64,000 nt of DNA from Paraburkholderia atlantica (lineage in GTDB: Bacteria > Pseudomonadota > Gammaproteobacteria > Burkholderiales > Burkholderiaceae), in assembly GCF_009362785.1 (NCBI RefSeq), contig NZ_WHNQ01000015.1:110769-174768 (forward strand), given 5' to 3'. The notes under the pieces were generated by a model. The model saw only the letters and a list, made by a program, of their open reading frames with translations. It was not told where the DNA came from and searched no databases. The position numbers and the translations under genes were made by a program. Below, one piece after another: positions 26,087 to 33,421 of the stretch (positions are counted from its first letter, which is position 1; each line of letters begins with the position of its first letter).

Positions 26087-27106
26087 ATGTCCGAGCAACG
26101 AATCATCCGTGCAGCGGCGGTGCAGATTGCGCCGGAGTTCGAGCGTCCCGGCGGCACGCTCGAGAAAGTGTGCGCCGCCATCGACGAAGCCGCGCAACAG
26201 GGCGTACAGCTGATCGTCTTTCCCGAGACGTTCGTGCCGTACTACCCGTACTTCTCTTTCGTACGTCCGCCGGTGGCGTCGGGCGCCGATCACATGCGTC
26301 TTTATGAACAGGCGGTCGTTGTGCCGGGGCCCGTCACTCAGGCTGTGTCGGAACGGGCGCGGCGCCATGCGATGGTCGTCGTGCTCGGCGTCAACGAGCG
26401 CGATCACGGCAGCCTGTACAACACGCAACTCGTGTTCGACGTCGACGGCCGCCTCGTGCTCAAGCGCCGCAAGATCACGCCGACGTTCCATGAACGGATG
26501 ATCTGGGGACAAGGCGACGCCGCGGGCCTCAAGGTTGCGCACACGGGCATCGCACGGGTCGGCGCGCTCGCGTGCTGGGAGCACTACAACCCGCTGGCGC
26601 GCTATGCGCTGATGACGCAGCACGAAGAGATCCATTGCAGCCAGTTTCCCGGCTCGCTCGTTGGTCCGATTTTCGCCGAGCAGATCGAGGTCACGATCCG
26701 CCATCACGCGCTCGAATCGGGCTGCTTCGTCGTCAATTCGACGGGCTGGCTCAGCGAAGCGCAAATCGAGTCGGTGACGACCGATCCGAAGCTGCAAAAG
26801 GCGCTGCGCGGCGGTTGCATGACCGCCATCGTTTCGCCCGAAGGTCAGCACCTTGCCGAGCCGTTGCGCGAAGGCGAAGGGATGGTCGTCGCCGATCTCG
26901 ACATGGCGCTGATCACCAAGCGCAAACGCATGATGGATTCGGTCGGCCACTATGCGCGCCCTGAATTGCTCAGTCTAGCCATCAACGATCGCCCCGCGAC
27001 GCCCGTCGCGCCGATGTCAGCGGCGTTGGTGGCCGCGAGTGCGGACATTGGGTTCGAAACCACGAGTGGAGGTCAGGATGAATGCCAGCATGAATCTGTC
27101 GTCTGA
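26087..27106 (+). CDS. nitC: Nitrilase of the Nit6803/Nit1C type
   Basis: The protein has 339 residues and belongs to the carbon-nitrogen hydrolase superfamily, nitrilase branch. The catalytic triad is visible: Glu47 in FPETFVPYYPYF, Lys129 in KRRKITPTFHERMIWGQGD and Cys163 in ALACWEHYNPLARY. It hydrolyses a nitrile (R-CN) to the acid and ammonia; for Nit1C members aliphatic nitriles or a cyanide-derived compound are proposed. The ATG at 26087 fits the family better than GTG 26078. Its 3' end overlaps the radical SAM gene by 29 bp. Confidence 0.94.
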   Translation: MSEQRIIRAAAVQIAPEFERPGGTLEKVCAAIDEAAQQGVQLIVFPETFVPYYPYFSFVRPPVASGADHMRLYEQAVVVPGPVTQAVSERARRHAMVVVLGVNERDHGSLYNTQLVFDVDGRLVLKRRKITPTFHERMIWGQGDAAGLKVAHTGIARVGALACWEHYNPLARYALMTQHEEIHCSQFPGSLVGPIFAEQIEVTIRHHALESGCFVVNSTGWLSEAQIESVTTDPKLQKALRGGCMTAIVSPEGQHLAEPLREGEGMVVADLDMALITKRKRMMDSVGHYARPELLSLAINDRPATPVAPMSAALVAASADIGFETTSGGQDECQHESVV

Positions 27107-28208
27107 GAGCGCAAGTGCGCGCGAGATGATGGAATTGCGCACGGAGTTGCAGTCGGCGGGCCTGCGGCTCGTCGATCCGAACGCGGGCGCCGCCAGCCGG
27201 CGCGGTGGCGCGGGACCTTCCGACCACAAGGCCGTGACGGTCGATGGCGTGACGATCATGGTGCCGGTGCACACGAGCTCGGCGTGGAATTCGCCGTTCG
27301 TCGCGGGCGTGCCCGACGAAGCGGGCGAAAGCGCGCTGATGCGCGGCACGATTCCGATTGCGAACATCACTTTCCCGAAAGCGCCACGCTTCACGCGGCT
27401 GCAAACGCTCGACGGCGTGCCGTATTCGCACATCGCGACGCTGCACGGAACGGATGTGCTCGCCACGACGGTGCTGCAAACCTGTATCCGCTACGAAAGC
27501 CGCAAGAAGACATGCAAGTTCTGCGCGATCGGCCAGTCGCTCGCGGCGGGTCGCACGATCGCGCGCAAGACCCCGGAGCAGCTGGCCGAGGTCGCGCGCG
27601 CCGCAGTCCTGCTCGATGGCGTCAGGCACATGGTGCTCACGACGGGCACGCCACCCACGCCCGATCGCGGCGCGCGGATTTTGTGCGAGAGCGCGTTCGC
27701 GATCAAGGCGGCCGTCGATCTGCCCATCCAGGCGCAATGCGAGCCGCCCGACGACGACGTCTGGTTCGAGCGAATGAGGGCGAGTGGCATCGATACGCTG
27801 GGTATGCATCTCGAAGTGGTGAGCCCCGAAGTGCGCGCCCGCGTGATGCCGGGCAAGGCGAGCGTGCCCATTTCGCGTTACATGGAAGCGTTCAGGGCGG
27901 CTGTCGCGGTGTTCGGCAGGGGGCAGGTCAGCACATACATACTCGCGGGTCTCGGCGATACGGCCGAGGCGATCCTGTCGATCTCGCGCGAGCTGATCGA
28001 CATCGGCGTGTATCCGTTCGTGGTGCCGTTCGTGCCGATCAGCGGCACGCCGCTCGAAGATCATCCCGCGCCCACGCCCGAGTTCATGAAGTCGATACTC
28101 GCGCCGCTCGGCGCGATGCTGCGCGATGCGAAGATGCGCTCCGCCGACATCAAGGCCGGTTGCGGAAAATGCGGCGCGTGCTCGTCGCTGGCATCGTACG
28201 AGGCTTAG
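27078..28208 (+). CDS. nitD: MSMEG_0568 family radical SAM protein
   Basis: The protein has 376 residues. The cluster-binding cysteines are Cys136, Cys146 and Cys149, with C-x9-C-x2-C spacing instead of the usual C-x3-C-x2-C. The barrel continues with VLTTGTPPTPDRGA and ends in the substrate region VPFVPISGTP. The C-terminus has a further CxxCxxC (Cys362, 365, 368), which may bind a second iron-sulfur cluster. It is universally paired with the nitrilase in Nit1C clusters; the reaction is unknown. The start overlaps the nitrilase gene, and a ribosome-binding site (GGAGG) lies 7 nt upstream. Confidence 0.9.
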   Translation: MNASMNLSSESASAREMMELRTELQSAGLRLVDPNAGAASRRGGAGPSDHKAVTVDGVTIMVPVHTSSAWNSPFVAGVPDEAGESALMRGTIPIANITFPKAPRFTRLQTLDGVPYSHIATLHGTDVLATTVLQTCIRYESRKKTCKFCAIGQSLAAGRTIARKTPEQLAEVARAAVLLDGVRHMVLTTGTPPTPDRGARILCESAFAIKAAVDLPIQAQCEPPDDDVWFERMRASGIDTLGMHLEVVSPEVRARVMPGKASVPISRYMEAFRAAVAVFGRGQVSTYILAGLGDTAEAILSISRELIDIGVYPFVVPFVPISGTPLEDHPAPTPEFMKSILAPLGAMLRDAKMRSADIKAGCGKCGACSSLASYEA

Positions 28209-28210
28209 CC

Positions 28211-28774
28211 ATGTACTGCGAAACCTTCGACGAATCCGACGCGTTGCCGCTCGCGTTCACGCCCGCCGAATACCGCGTGAAATGGGCCACGCTGCCATGG
28301 GAAAGCAACGAAGCGTACGCACTGCGGCGCGCGGTGTTCTGCGTCGAACAGGGCATCTTCGTCGGCGACGACCGCGATGACATCGACCGTCACGCGAAGC
28401 TGCTCGTCGCGCTCAGCTGCATTGCCGGCGTGCCCGAACAGGTGGTGGGGACGGTGCGGATTCACGAGACGCAGCCGCGTACGTGGCTCGGCTCGCGCCT
28501 CGCGGTGCACGCCGCGTTCCGTTCGCACGGCAAGCTCGGCTCGACGCTGATCAGGCTGGCCGTCAGCAGCGCGCATGCGCTTGGATGCGAGACCTTTCTC
28601 GCGCATGTGCAGAGCCAGAACGTGCCGTTGTTCCGGCGGCTGCACTGGCAGACGGTCGCGGAAGAAATGCTGTTCGGCCGGCAGCATCACCTGATGGAGG
28701 CGGACCTCGCGCATTACCCGGCGTGCCATACGCCGGAGAGCGGTTTCGTCACGTCGTCGCGGGGGCGATCATGA
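28211..28774 (+). CDS. nitE: MSMEG_0567/Sll0786 family GNAT N-acetyltransferase
   Basis: The protein has 187 residues with the GNAT fold. EAYALRRAVFCVEQGIF is the N-terminal arm, VVGTVRIHE the central strand, and RSHGKLGSTLIRLAV occupies the acetyl-CoA pyrophosphate-binding position. It probably acylates a small amine produced in the pathway. It follows the radical SAM gene with a 2-bp gap and overlaps the next gene by 4 bp (ATGA), so it is translationally coupled on both sides. Confidence 0.9.
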   Translation: MYCETFDESDALPLAFTPAEYRVKWATLPWESNEAYALRRAVFCVEQGIFVGDDRDDIDRHAKLLVALSCIAGVPEQVVGTVRIHETQPRTWLGSRLAVHAAFRSHGKLGSTLIRLAVSSAHALGCETFLAHVQSQNVPLFRRLHWQTVAEEMLFGRQHHLMEADLAHYPACHTPESGFVTSSRGRS

Positions 28775-29757
28775 GCTTGCGCGATCTCGTCGAACGCCTG
28801 CGTGAAAGCCGCGGCTTTCGCCACAAGACCGATATAGCGGGCGTGGTTGCATCGCTGGCGGCGCATTTGCCGCATGGCGCGCGCGATCTCGCCCAGGCCG
28901 TCGCAGTTGGCGACGACTGCGCGGCGATCGCCGATGGCGACGGTTATCTGCTCTTTGCGATCGAAGGGCTGGTGTCCGATTTCGTCGCGTCGATGCCCTG
29001 GTTCGCGGGCTATAGCAGCGTGATGGTCAACGTCAGTGACGTCTATGCCATGGGCGGCCGGCCGCTCGCGGTCGTCGATGCGCTGTGGAGCGACGGGCTC
29101 GGCGCCGCCGAAGAGATTCTCGCGGGTATGGCGGCGGCATCGAGAGCGTATGGCGTCCCGGTGGTCGGCGGGCATAGCAATGCGCGCAGCGCTCAGCCGC
29201 AACTGGCGGTATCGATTGTCGGCCGCGCACGCAGACTGTTGTCGAGTTTCAACGCGCGGCCCGGCGACTGTCTGATCATGGCCGTCGATCTGCGAGGCCG
29301 TTTTGAAGATCCCTATCCGTTCTGGAACGCATCGGTGGGCGCACCGGCGCAACGCTTGCGCGACGATCTGGAACTGTTGCCGCTGCTCGCAGAAAGCGGT
29401 CTTTGCGATGCGGCGAAAGACATCAGCATGGCGGGTGTGCTCGGCACGTCGTTGATGCTGCTCGAATGCTCGGGTGTCGGTGCGCGTATCGATCTCGACG
29501 CGATTCCGCGGCCAGCGGGCGTCGATTTCGAACGTTGGCTCAACGCGTTTCCGAGCTTCGGCTTCCTGCTATCGGTGCGCGAAGAACATCTCGAAGCAGT
29601 GCTTGCGCGCTTCCGGCAGCGCGATCTGGCTTGCGCAATGATCGGGCGCGTGGACGCATCGCGCGAAGTCGTCGTCAAGCAAGAAAAGGATGCGGCGCTG
29701 CTATGGAGTTTCGCCGATGGGCCTTTTATCGGTGCGCCAGCCCAGGTGTCAGCATGA
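28771..29757 (+). CDS. nitF: MSMEG_0567/Sll0787 family AIR synthase-like protein
   Basis: The protein has 328 residues of the PurM/SelD/HypE superfamily: GDDCAAI near residue 48, the VNVSDVYAMGG block near 84-97, and GGHSNARSAQPQLAVSIVG. Such proteins form ATP-dependent phosphorylated intermediates or amidines. It is a constant Nit1C member whose substrate is not known. It overlaps both neighbours by 4 bp (ATGA). Confidence 0.9.
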   Translation: MSLRDLVERLRESRGFRHKTDIAGVVASLAAHLPHGARDLAQAVAVGDDCAAIADGDGYLLFAIEGLVSDFVASMPWFAGYSSVMVNVSDVYAMGGRPLAVVDALWSDGLGAAEEILAGMAAASRAYGVPVVGGHSNARSAQPQLAVSIVGRARRLLSSFNARPGDCLIMAVDLRGRFEDPYPFWNASVGAPAQRLRDDLELLPLLAESGLCDAAKDISMAGVLGTSLMLLECSGVGARIDLDAIPRPAGVDFERWLNAFPSFGFLLSVREEHLEAVLARFRQRDLACAMIGRVDASREVVVKQEKDAALLWSFADGPFIGAPAQVSA

Positions 29758-30923
29758 GCGCCACGCCATTGCGAATTGCGCTCTTCACGCACTCGGTGAA
29801 TCCGCGTGGCGGCGTCGTGCACACGCTCGAACTCGGGCGCGCGCTGCAAGACGCGGGGCACGAAGTGACGATCTTCGCGCCTTCGGTCAATGGCGCGCGA
29901 ATGTTTCGGGATTCGCCGTGCCGGATCGTGCTCGCTCCGGTCGATGCGCACGGCAACGATACGGTATCGATGGTGCAGATGCGCATCGACGCGCTCAAGG
30001 CCGCATTGCGCGACGATGCCCCATCGGACTATGACATCCTTCACGCGCAAGACGGGATCGGCGGCAATGCGCTCGCCGAGCTTCGTCAGGAAGGAGCGAT
30101 ACGCGGCTTCGTGCGTACCGTCCATCATCTCGATGCGTTCAGCGACCCTCGGTTGATCGAATGGCAGCGGCGCGCGTATGCGGATGCCGACGCGGTCTTC
30201 TGCGTCAGCGACACATGGACGCGCAGGATGCTGAAGGATTACGGCACCGCGGCATCGACTGTCAGCAACGGCGTCGATATCGAGCGTTTCCGGCCCGAGT
30301 ACGCGGGGAACGATACGAAAGCGCTCGCGAAGTTCGGTATCGATGGTGCGCCGGTCGTACTGGCGGTGGGCGGTATCGAGGCGCGCAAGAACACACTGCA
30401 ACTTCTCGACGCGTTTGCTTTGTTCCGGCGCACGCACACCGATGCGCAACTGATCATCGCAGGCGGCGCAAGTCTGCTCGATCACGACGCTTACACACGG
30501 CGATTCGTCGCACGGGCCACGGAATTGAACCTCGCGATTGGACGAGGCGAGCCGATCGTCGTCACGGGCGCGCTGCATGACGACGAGATTCCCGCACTGA
30601 TGCGGCGTGCCGATGTCGTTTCGATGGTGTCGCTGTGCGAGGGTTTCGGGCTTGTCGTGCTGGAAGCGCTGGCCGTGGGGACGCCCGTCGTCGTCTCGCG
30701 GATCGAGCCGTTTACGGAGTATCTGAACGATCGGGTCTGCTGCTGGGCGCAACCTGATGACGCGGGAAGCATCGCGCAAGCGCTGCAACACGCGCTGGAC
30801 CGGCGCGGTGGCATCGACTTCGAGTACGCGGTGCCCGACCTGCTGGATCGCTTCAGTTGGCGCGAGAGCGCCCGCTGCCATATCGGTTTGTACCGGCGTT
30901 ATGCACAGCCGGCCGCCGCCTGA
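29754..30923 (+). CDS. MSMEG_0565 family GT4-type glycosyltransferase
   Basis: The protein has 389 residues with two Rossmann domains. The N-terminal acceptor half begins with ALFTHSVNPRGGVVHTLELG; the C-terminal donor half has VGGIEARKNTLQLLDAF and the GT4 E-x7-E motif in CEGFGLVVLEALAVGTPVV. It should transfer a sugar from a nucleotide donor to a small acceptor. Its presence argues that the extended Nit1C operon makes a glycosylated product instead of only breaking down nitriles. It overlaps the AIR synthase-like gene by 4 bp. Confidence 0.9.
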   Translation: MSATPLRIALFTHSVNPRGGVVHTLELGRALQDAGHEVTIFAPSVNGARMFRDSPCRIVLAPVDAHGNDTVSMVQMRIDALKAALRDDAPSDYDILHAQDGIGGNALAELRQEGAIRGFVRTVHHLDAFSDPRLIEWQRRAYADADAVFCVSDTWTRRMLKDYGTAASTVSNGVDIERFRPEYAGNDTKALAKFGIDGAPVVLAVGGIEARKNTLQLLDAFALFRRTHTDAQLIIAGGASLLDHDAYTRRFVARATELNLAIGRGEPIVVTGALHDDEIPALMRRADVVSMVSLCEGFGLVVLEALAVGTPVVVSRIEPFTEYLNDRVCCWAQPDDAGSIAQALQHALDRRGGIDFEYAVPDLLDRFSWRESARCHIGLYRRYAQPAAA

Positions 30924-30946
30924 ATCTCTCTTTCAAAGGAAACGCG

Positions 30947-31231
30947 ATGCCTGTCATGCATTTCAGGGTCCAGTGGCCGGACGGCACCGAGGCCAACTGC
31001 TATTCGCCCTCAACGGTTGTCGGCGAATACTTCGTCGCCGGGCAGCGCTATGCGCTCGACGACTTCGTCGAACGGGCGCGCGAAGCGCTCCATATCGGCT
31101 CGGAACGTGTACGCGAGAAGTACGGTTTCGCGTGCTCGGCTGCGATGGACCAGCTTGCGCAGATCGAGGCGCAGGCGGAGCGCTTCGCGTCGGATGCGCA
31201 GGCCAAGGTGAGTATCGTCGAACTTTTGTGA
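30947..31231 (+). CDS. nitG: MSMEG_0570 family nitrogen starvation response protein
   Basis: This is a small protein of 94 residues (MPVMHFRVQWPDG at the N-terminus, then VVGEYFVAGQRYALDDF and a charged helical C-terminus). It is a conserved Nit1C member with no known activity; its size suggests a partner or chaperone subunit. AAAGGA precedes the ATG by 7 nt. Confidence 0.87.
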   Translation: MPVMHFRVQWPDGTEANCYSPSTVVGEYFVAGQRYALDDFVERAREALHIGSERVREKYGFACSAAMDQLAQIEAQAERFASDAQAKVSIVELL

Positions 31232-31301
31232 AACCCGGATGCGGCGCACGTCACGAGCAGGACGGCGCGCCGGCCCATCCAATGAACAGCAGGAACGAAT
31301 C

Positions 31302-32603
31302 ATGTCGAACTCGAATGTGATGACGCAAACCGGATCGAACCAGGCTCCGCACTATACGGTTATCGTCGTGGGCGGCGGTCAGGCTGGTCTGTCGATCAGT
31401 TTCTATCTGAAAGAAGCGGGCATCGATCATCTCGTCATCGAGAAACACACGGTCACCCATACGTGGCGCTCGCAGCGCTGGGACGCGTTCTGTCTCGTCA
31501 CGCCGAACTGGCAATGCGCGCTGCCGGGCTATCCGTATCGCGGCGACGATCCACACGGCTTCATGAAGAAGGACGAGATCATCGCGTATCTGGATGGTTT
31601 CATCGAAATGGTCGATGCGCCCGTGGTCGATCATACGGAGGTCAGGCGTGTCAGGCGCCAGCATGACGGCAGCTATGTGGTGTCGACGTCGAACGGCGAA
31701 TTCACGGCCGATCATGTGGTCGTCGCATCGGGTGGCTATCACACGCCGATCGTGCCGCGGATGGCGGAACGCTTGCCGCACGGCATCGTGCAGTTGCAGT
31801 CGTCGCACTACCGCAGTCCGCAGAGCTTGCCCGAAGGCGCGGTGCTGGTCGTCGGATCGGGGCAATCCGGCGCGCAGATCGCGGAGGACCTGCAGATCGC
31901 GGGTCGCAAGGTGTATCTGGCGGTCGGCGAGGCGCCACGTTGCGCGCGCTTCTATCGCGGCCGGGATGTGGTGGATTGGCTCGCCGACATGGGCTACTAC
32001 GAGATGCCCGTCGATCAGCATCCGTTGCGCGAAGGCGTGCGGGACAACACGAATCACTATGTCACGGGCCGCGACGGTGGCCGCGATATCGACTTGCGGC
32101 GTTTTGCGCTCGAAGGAATGGAACTGTACGGACGGCTCGACGATCTGCGCGACGGCGTTCTTTATTTCGCGCCGAACCTGACCAGCAATCTGGAAAGCGC
32201 CGACGACACGTACAACCGCATCAATGCGAGCATCGATGCCTTCATCGACAGAGAGGGCATCGACGCGCCACCGGGCGTGCCGTATGAACCCGTGTGGAAG
32301 CCCGAAGGCGAACGCACGTCGCTCGATCTGGCGGCGAGCGGCATCACGTCGATTATCTGGTGCATCGGGTTCACGCCAGACTTCAGTTGGATCGACGCCC
32401 CCGTGTTCAACGGACGAGGCTATCCTGCCCACGTACGCGGCGTGACGTCGCAAGCCGGGTTGTATTTCATCGGCTTGCCGTGGCTGCATACCTGGGGGTC
32501 GGGCCGCTTCTCCGGCATTGCGCGCGATGCGGCGCATGTCGTCGATGCGATCCGCGCGGCCATCGATGTATCGCGTACCGCATCGGCGAGTCTCGCTGCA
32601 TGA
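31302..32603 (+). CDS. nitH: MSMEG_0569 family flavin-dependent oxidoreductase
   Basis: The protein has 433 residues with the flavin monooxygenase layout: FAD motif VVGGGQAGLSISFYL near residues 22-36, then WRSQRWDAFCLVTPNW, and a second dinucleotide motif VVGSGQSGAQIAEDL near 181-195 for NADPH. It resembles YUCCA-type/FMO enzymes and may oxidise an amine, perhaps to an oxime or nitrile precursor (inference). It is the last standard Nit1C gene here and overlaps the LnmK-like gene by 4 bp, so the extra genes are fully part of the operon. Confidence 0.9.
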   Translation: MSNSNVMTQTGSNQAPHYTVIVVGGGQAGLSISFYLKEAGIDHLVIEKHTVTHTWRSQRWDAFCLVTPNWQCALPGYPYRGDDPHGFMKKDEIIAYLDGFIEMVDAPVVDHTEVRRVRRQHDGSYVVSTSNGEFTADHVVVASGGYHTPIVPRMAERLPHGIVQLQSSHYRSPQSLPEGAVLVVGSGQSGAQIAEDLQIAGRKVYLAVGEAPRCARFYRGRDVVDWLADMGYYEMPVDQHPLREGVRDNTNHYVTGRDGGRDIDLRRFALEGMELYGRLDDLRDGVLYFAPNLTSNLESADDTYNRINASIDAFIDREGIDAPPGVPYEPVWKPEGERTSLDLAASGITSIIWCIGFTPDFSWIDAPVFNGRGYPAHVRGVTSQAGLYFIGLPWLHTWGSGRFSGIARDAAHVVDAIRAAIDVSRTASASLAA

Positions 32604-33421
32604 AGCTGATTCATCGCTATCGCGCGGGCATGCCGCAACTCGGTTTCACCGGGCTGTCGGAGAACTGGTTGCTCAAGGAGTGCGGGCATCTACATTGGCA
32701 GGCGCTGGCGGCCCACGCGGGCCGCGAGCATCCCGACTTTCACGACGATCATGGCGGCCGTTCGTATGCGGCCTTCACCGCCATACGCTTGCAGGCGTAT
32801 GGCTTCGACGCGGTCGAGGAAAACGACGAGTTCGAGATTTGCAGCGGCCTGTGCAGAACGGGGGCCGTGCGCCATTTCAGCACGCATTGCGTCGGTCGGG
32901 GCGATGCGCGGCTTGCGCAGGTGTCGATGTCGTCGACCTTCGTGACGCGCGGCGAGGCCCGCAACAATCGGTCGGTCGCGCGCGCGGCGCTTGCGGCGCT
33001 GCCCGGTGAAGTGAGCCCGATGCCCGCGGATGCCGCGCAGATGCTACAGATGGGCAAACGCATCCGTGCCGGCGATAGCGCGATGATGCAAAGTCTCACG
33101 GCCGCGGACAGCGAAGCCATCGAGTTTCTCCCGTGCCCGAACGGTGACTTCAACGGCGCGGACTTTCTGTATTTCGCGAGCTTCCAGGCTTTTGTCGATC
33201 GCGCCGAATGGCAGAGGTGTCGGTTCGACGAGCCACCCGTCGTCGCGAGCCGCTCGTTGTTCTACTACGGCAACGTCGATCTCGGCGATGCGGTGCGGAT
33301 TCGCGTCATAGGCGAGAGCGAGAACGAGCAGGGCATCAGGCACTGGACGGAAGTCACGCGCAATAGCGACGGTGAAAAGATCGCGGACGTGATTACGGAA
33401 AAGCACTGGAGGCGCCGATGA
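32600..33421 (+). CDS. LnmK-like (Pnap_2097 family) acyltransferase/decarboxylase
   Basis: The protein has 273 residues with a double hot-dog pattern: GMPQLGFTGLSENWLLKECG at the start, and the late SRSLFYYGNVDLGD typical of LnmK. LnmK of the leinamycin pathway turns methylmalonyl-CoA into propionyl-S-ACP (acyl transfer plus decarboxylation). The next gene encodes methylmalonyl-CoA mutase, which would supply that substrate, so the pair makes biochemical sense. No carrier protein is seen in this operon. It overlaps both neighbours by 4 bp. Confidence 0.84.
   Translation: MKLIHRYRAGMPQLGFTGLSENWLLKECGHLHWQALAAHAGREHPDFHDDHGGRSYAAFTAIRLQAYGFDAVEENDEFEICSGLCRTGAVRHFSTHCVGRGDARLAQVSMSSTFVTRGEARNNRSVARAALAALPGEVSPMPADAAQMLQMGKRIRAGDSAMMQSLTAADSEAIEFLPCPNGDFNGADFLYFASFQAFVDRAEWQRCRFDEPPVVASRSLFYYGNVDLGDAVRIRVIGESENEQGIRHWTEVTRNSDGEKIADVITEKHWRRR

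Noticed and set aside
25739..26950. 403-codon minus-strand frame opposite the nitrilase gene
   Set aside because: It is antisense to two clear genes with catalytic motifs and has low-complexity His/Arg-rich composition.
27284..28774. 496-codon plus-strand frame starting inside the radical SAM gene
   Set aside because: Only the end is real (the GNAT gene from 28211); the first part is a frame-shifted shadow of the radical SAM gene.
28483..29757. 424-codon frame over the AIR synthase-like gene
   Set aside because: The extension upstream of 28771 is a shadow of the GNAT gene; the ATG at 28771 overlapping the GNAT stop is the natural start.
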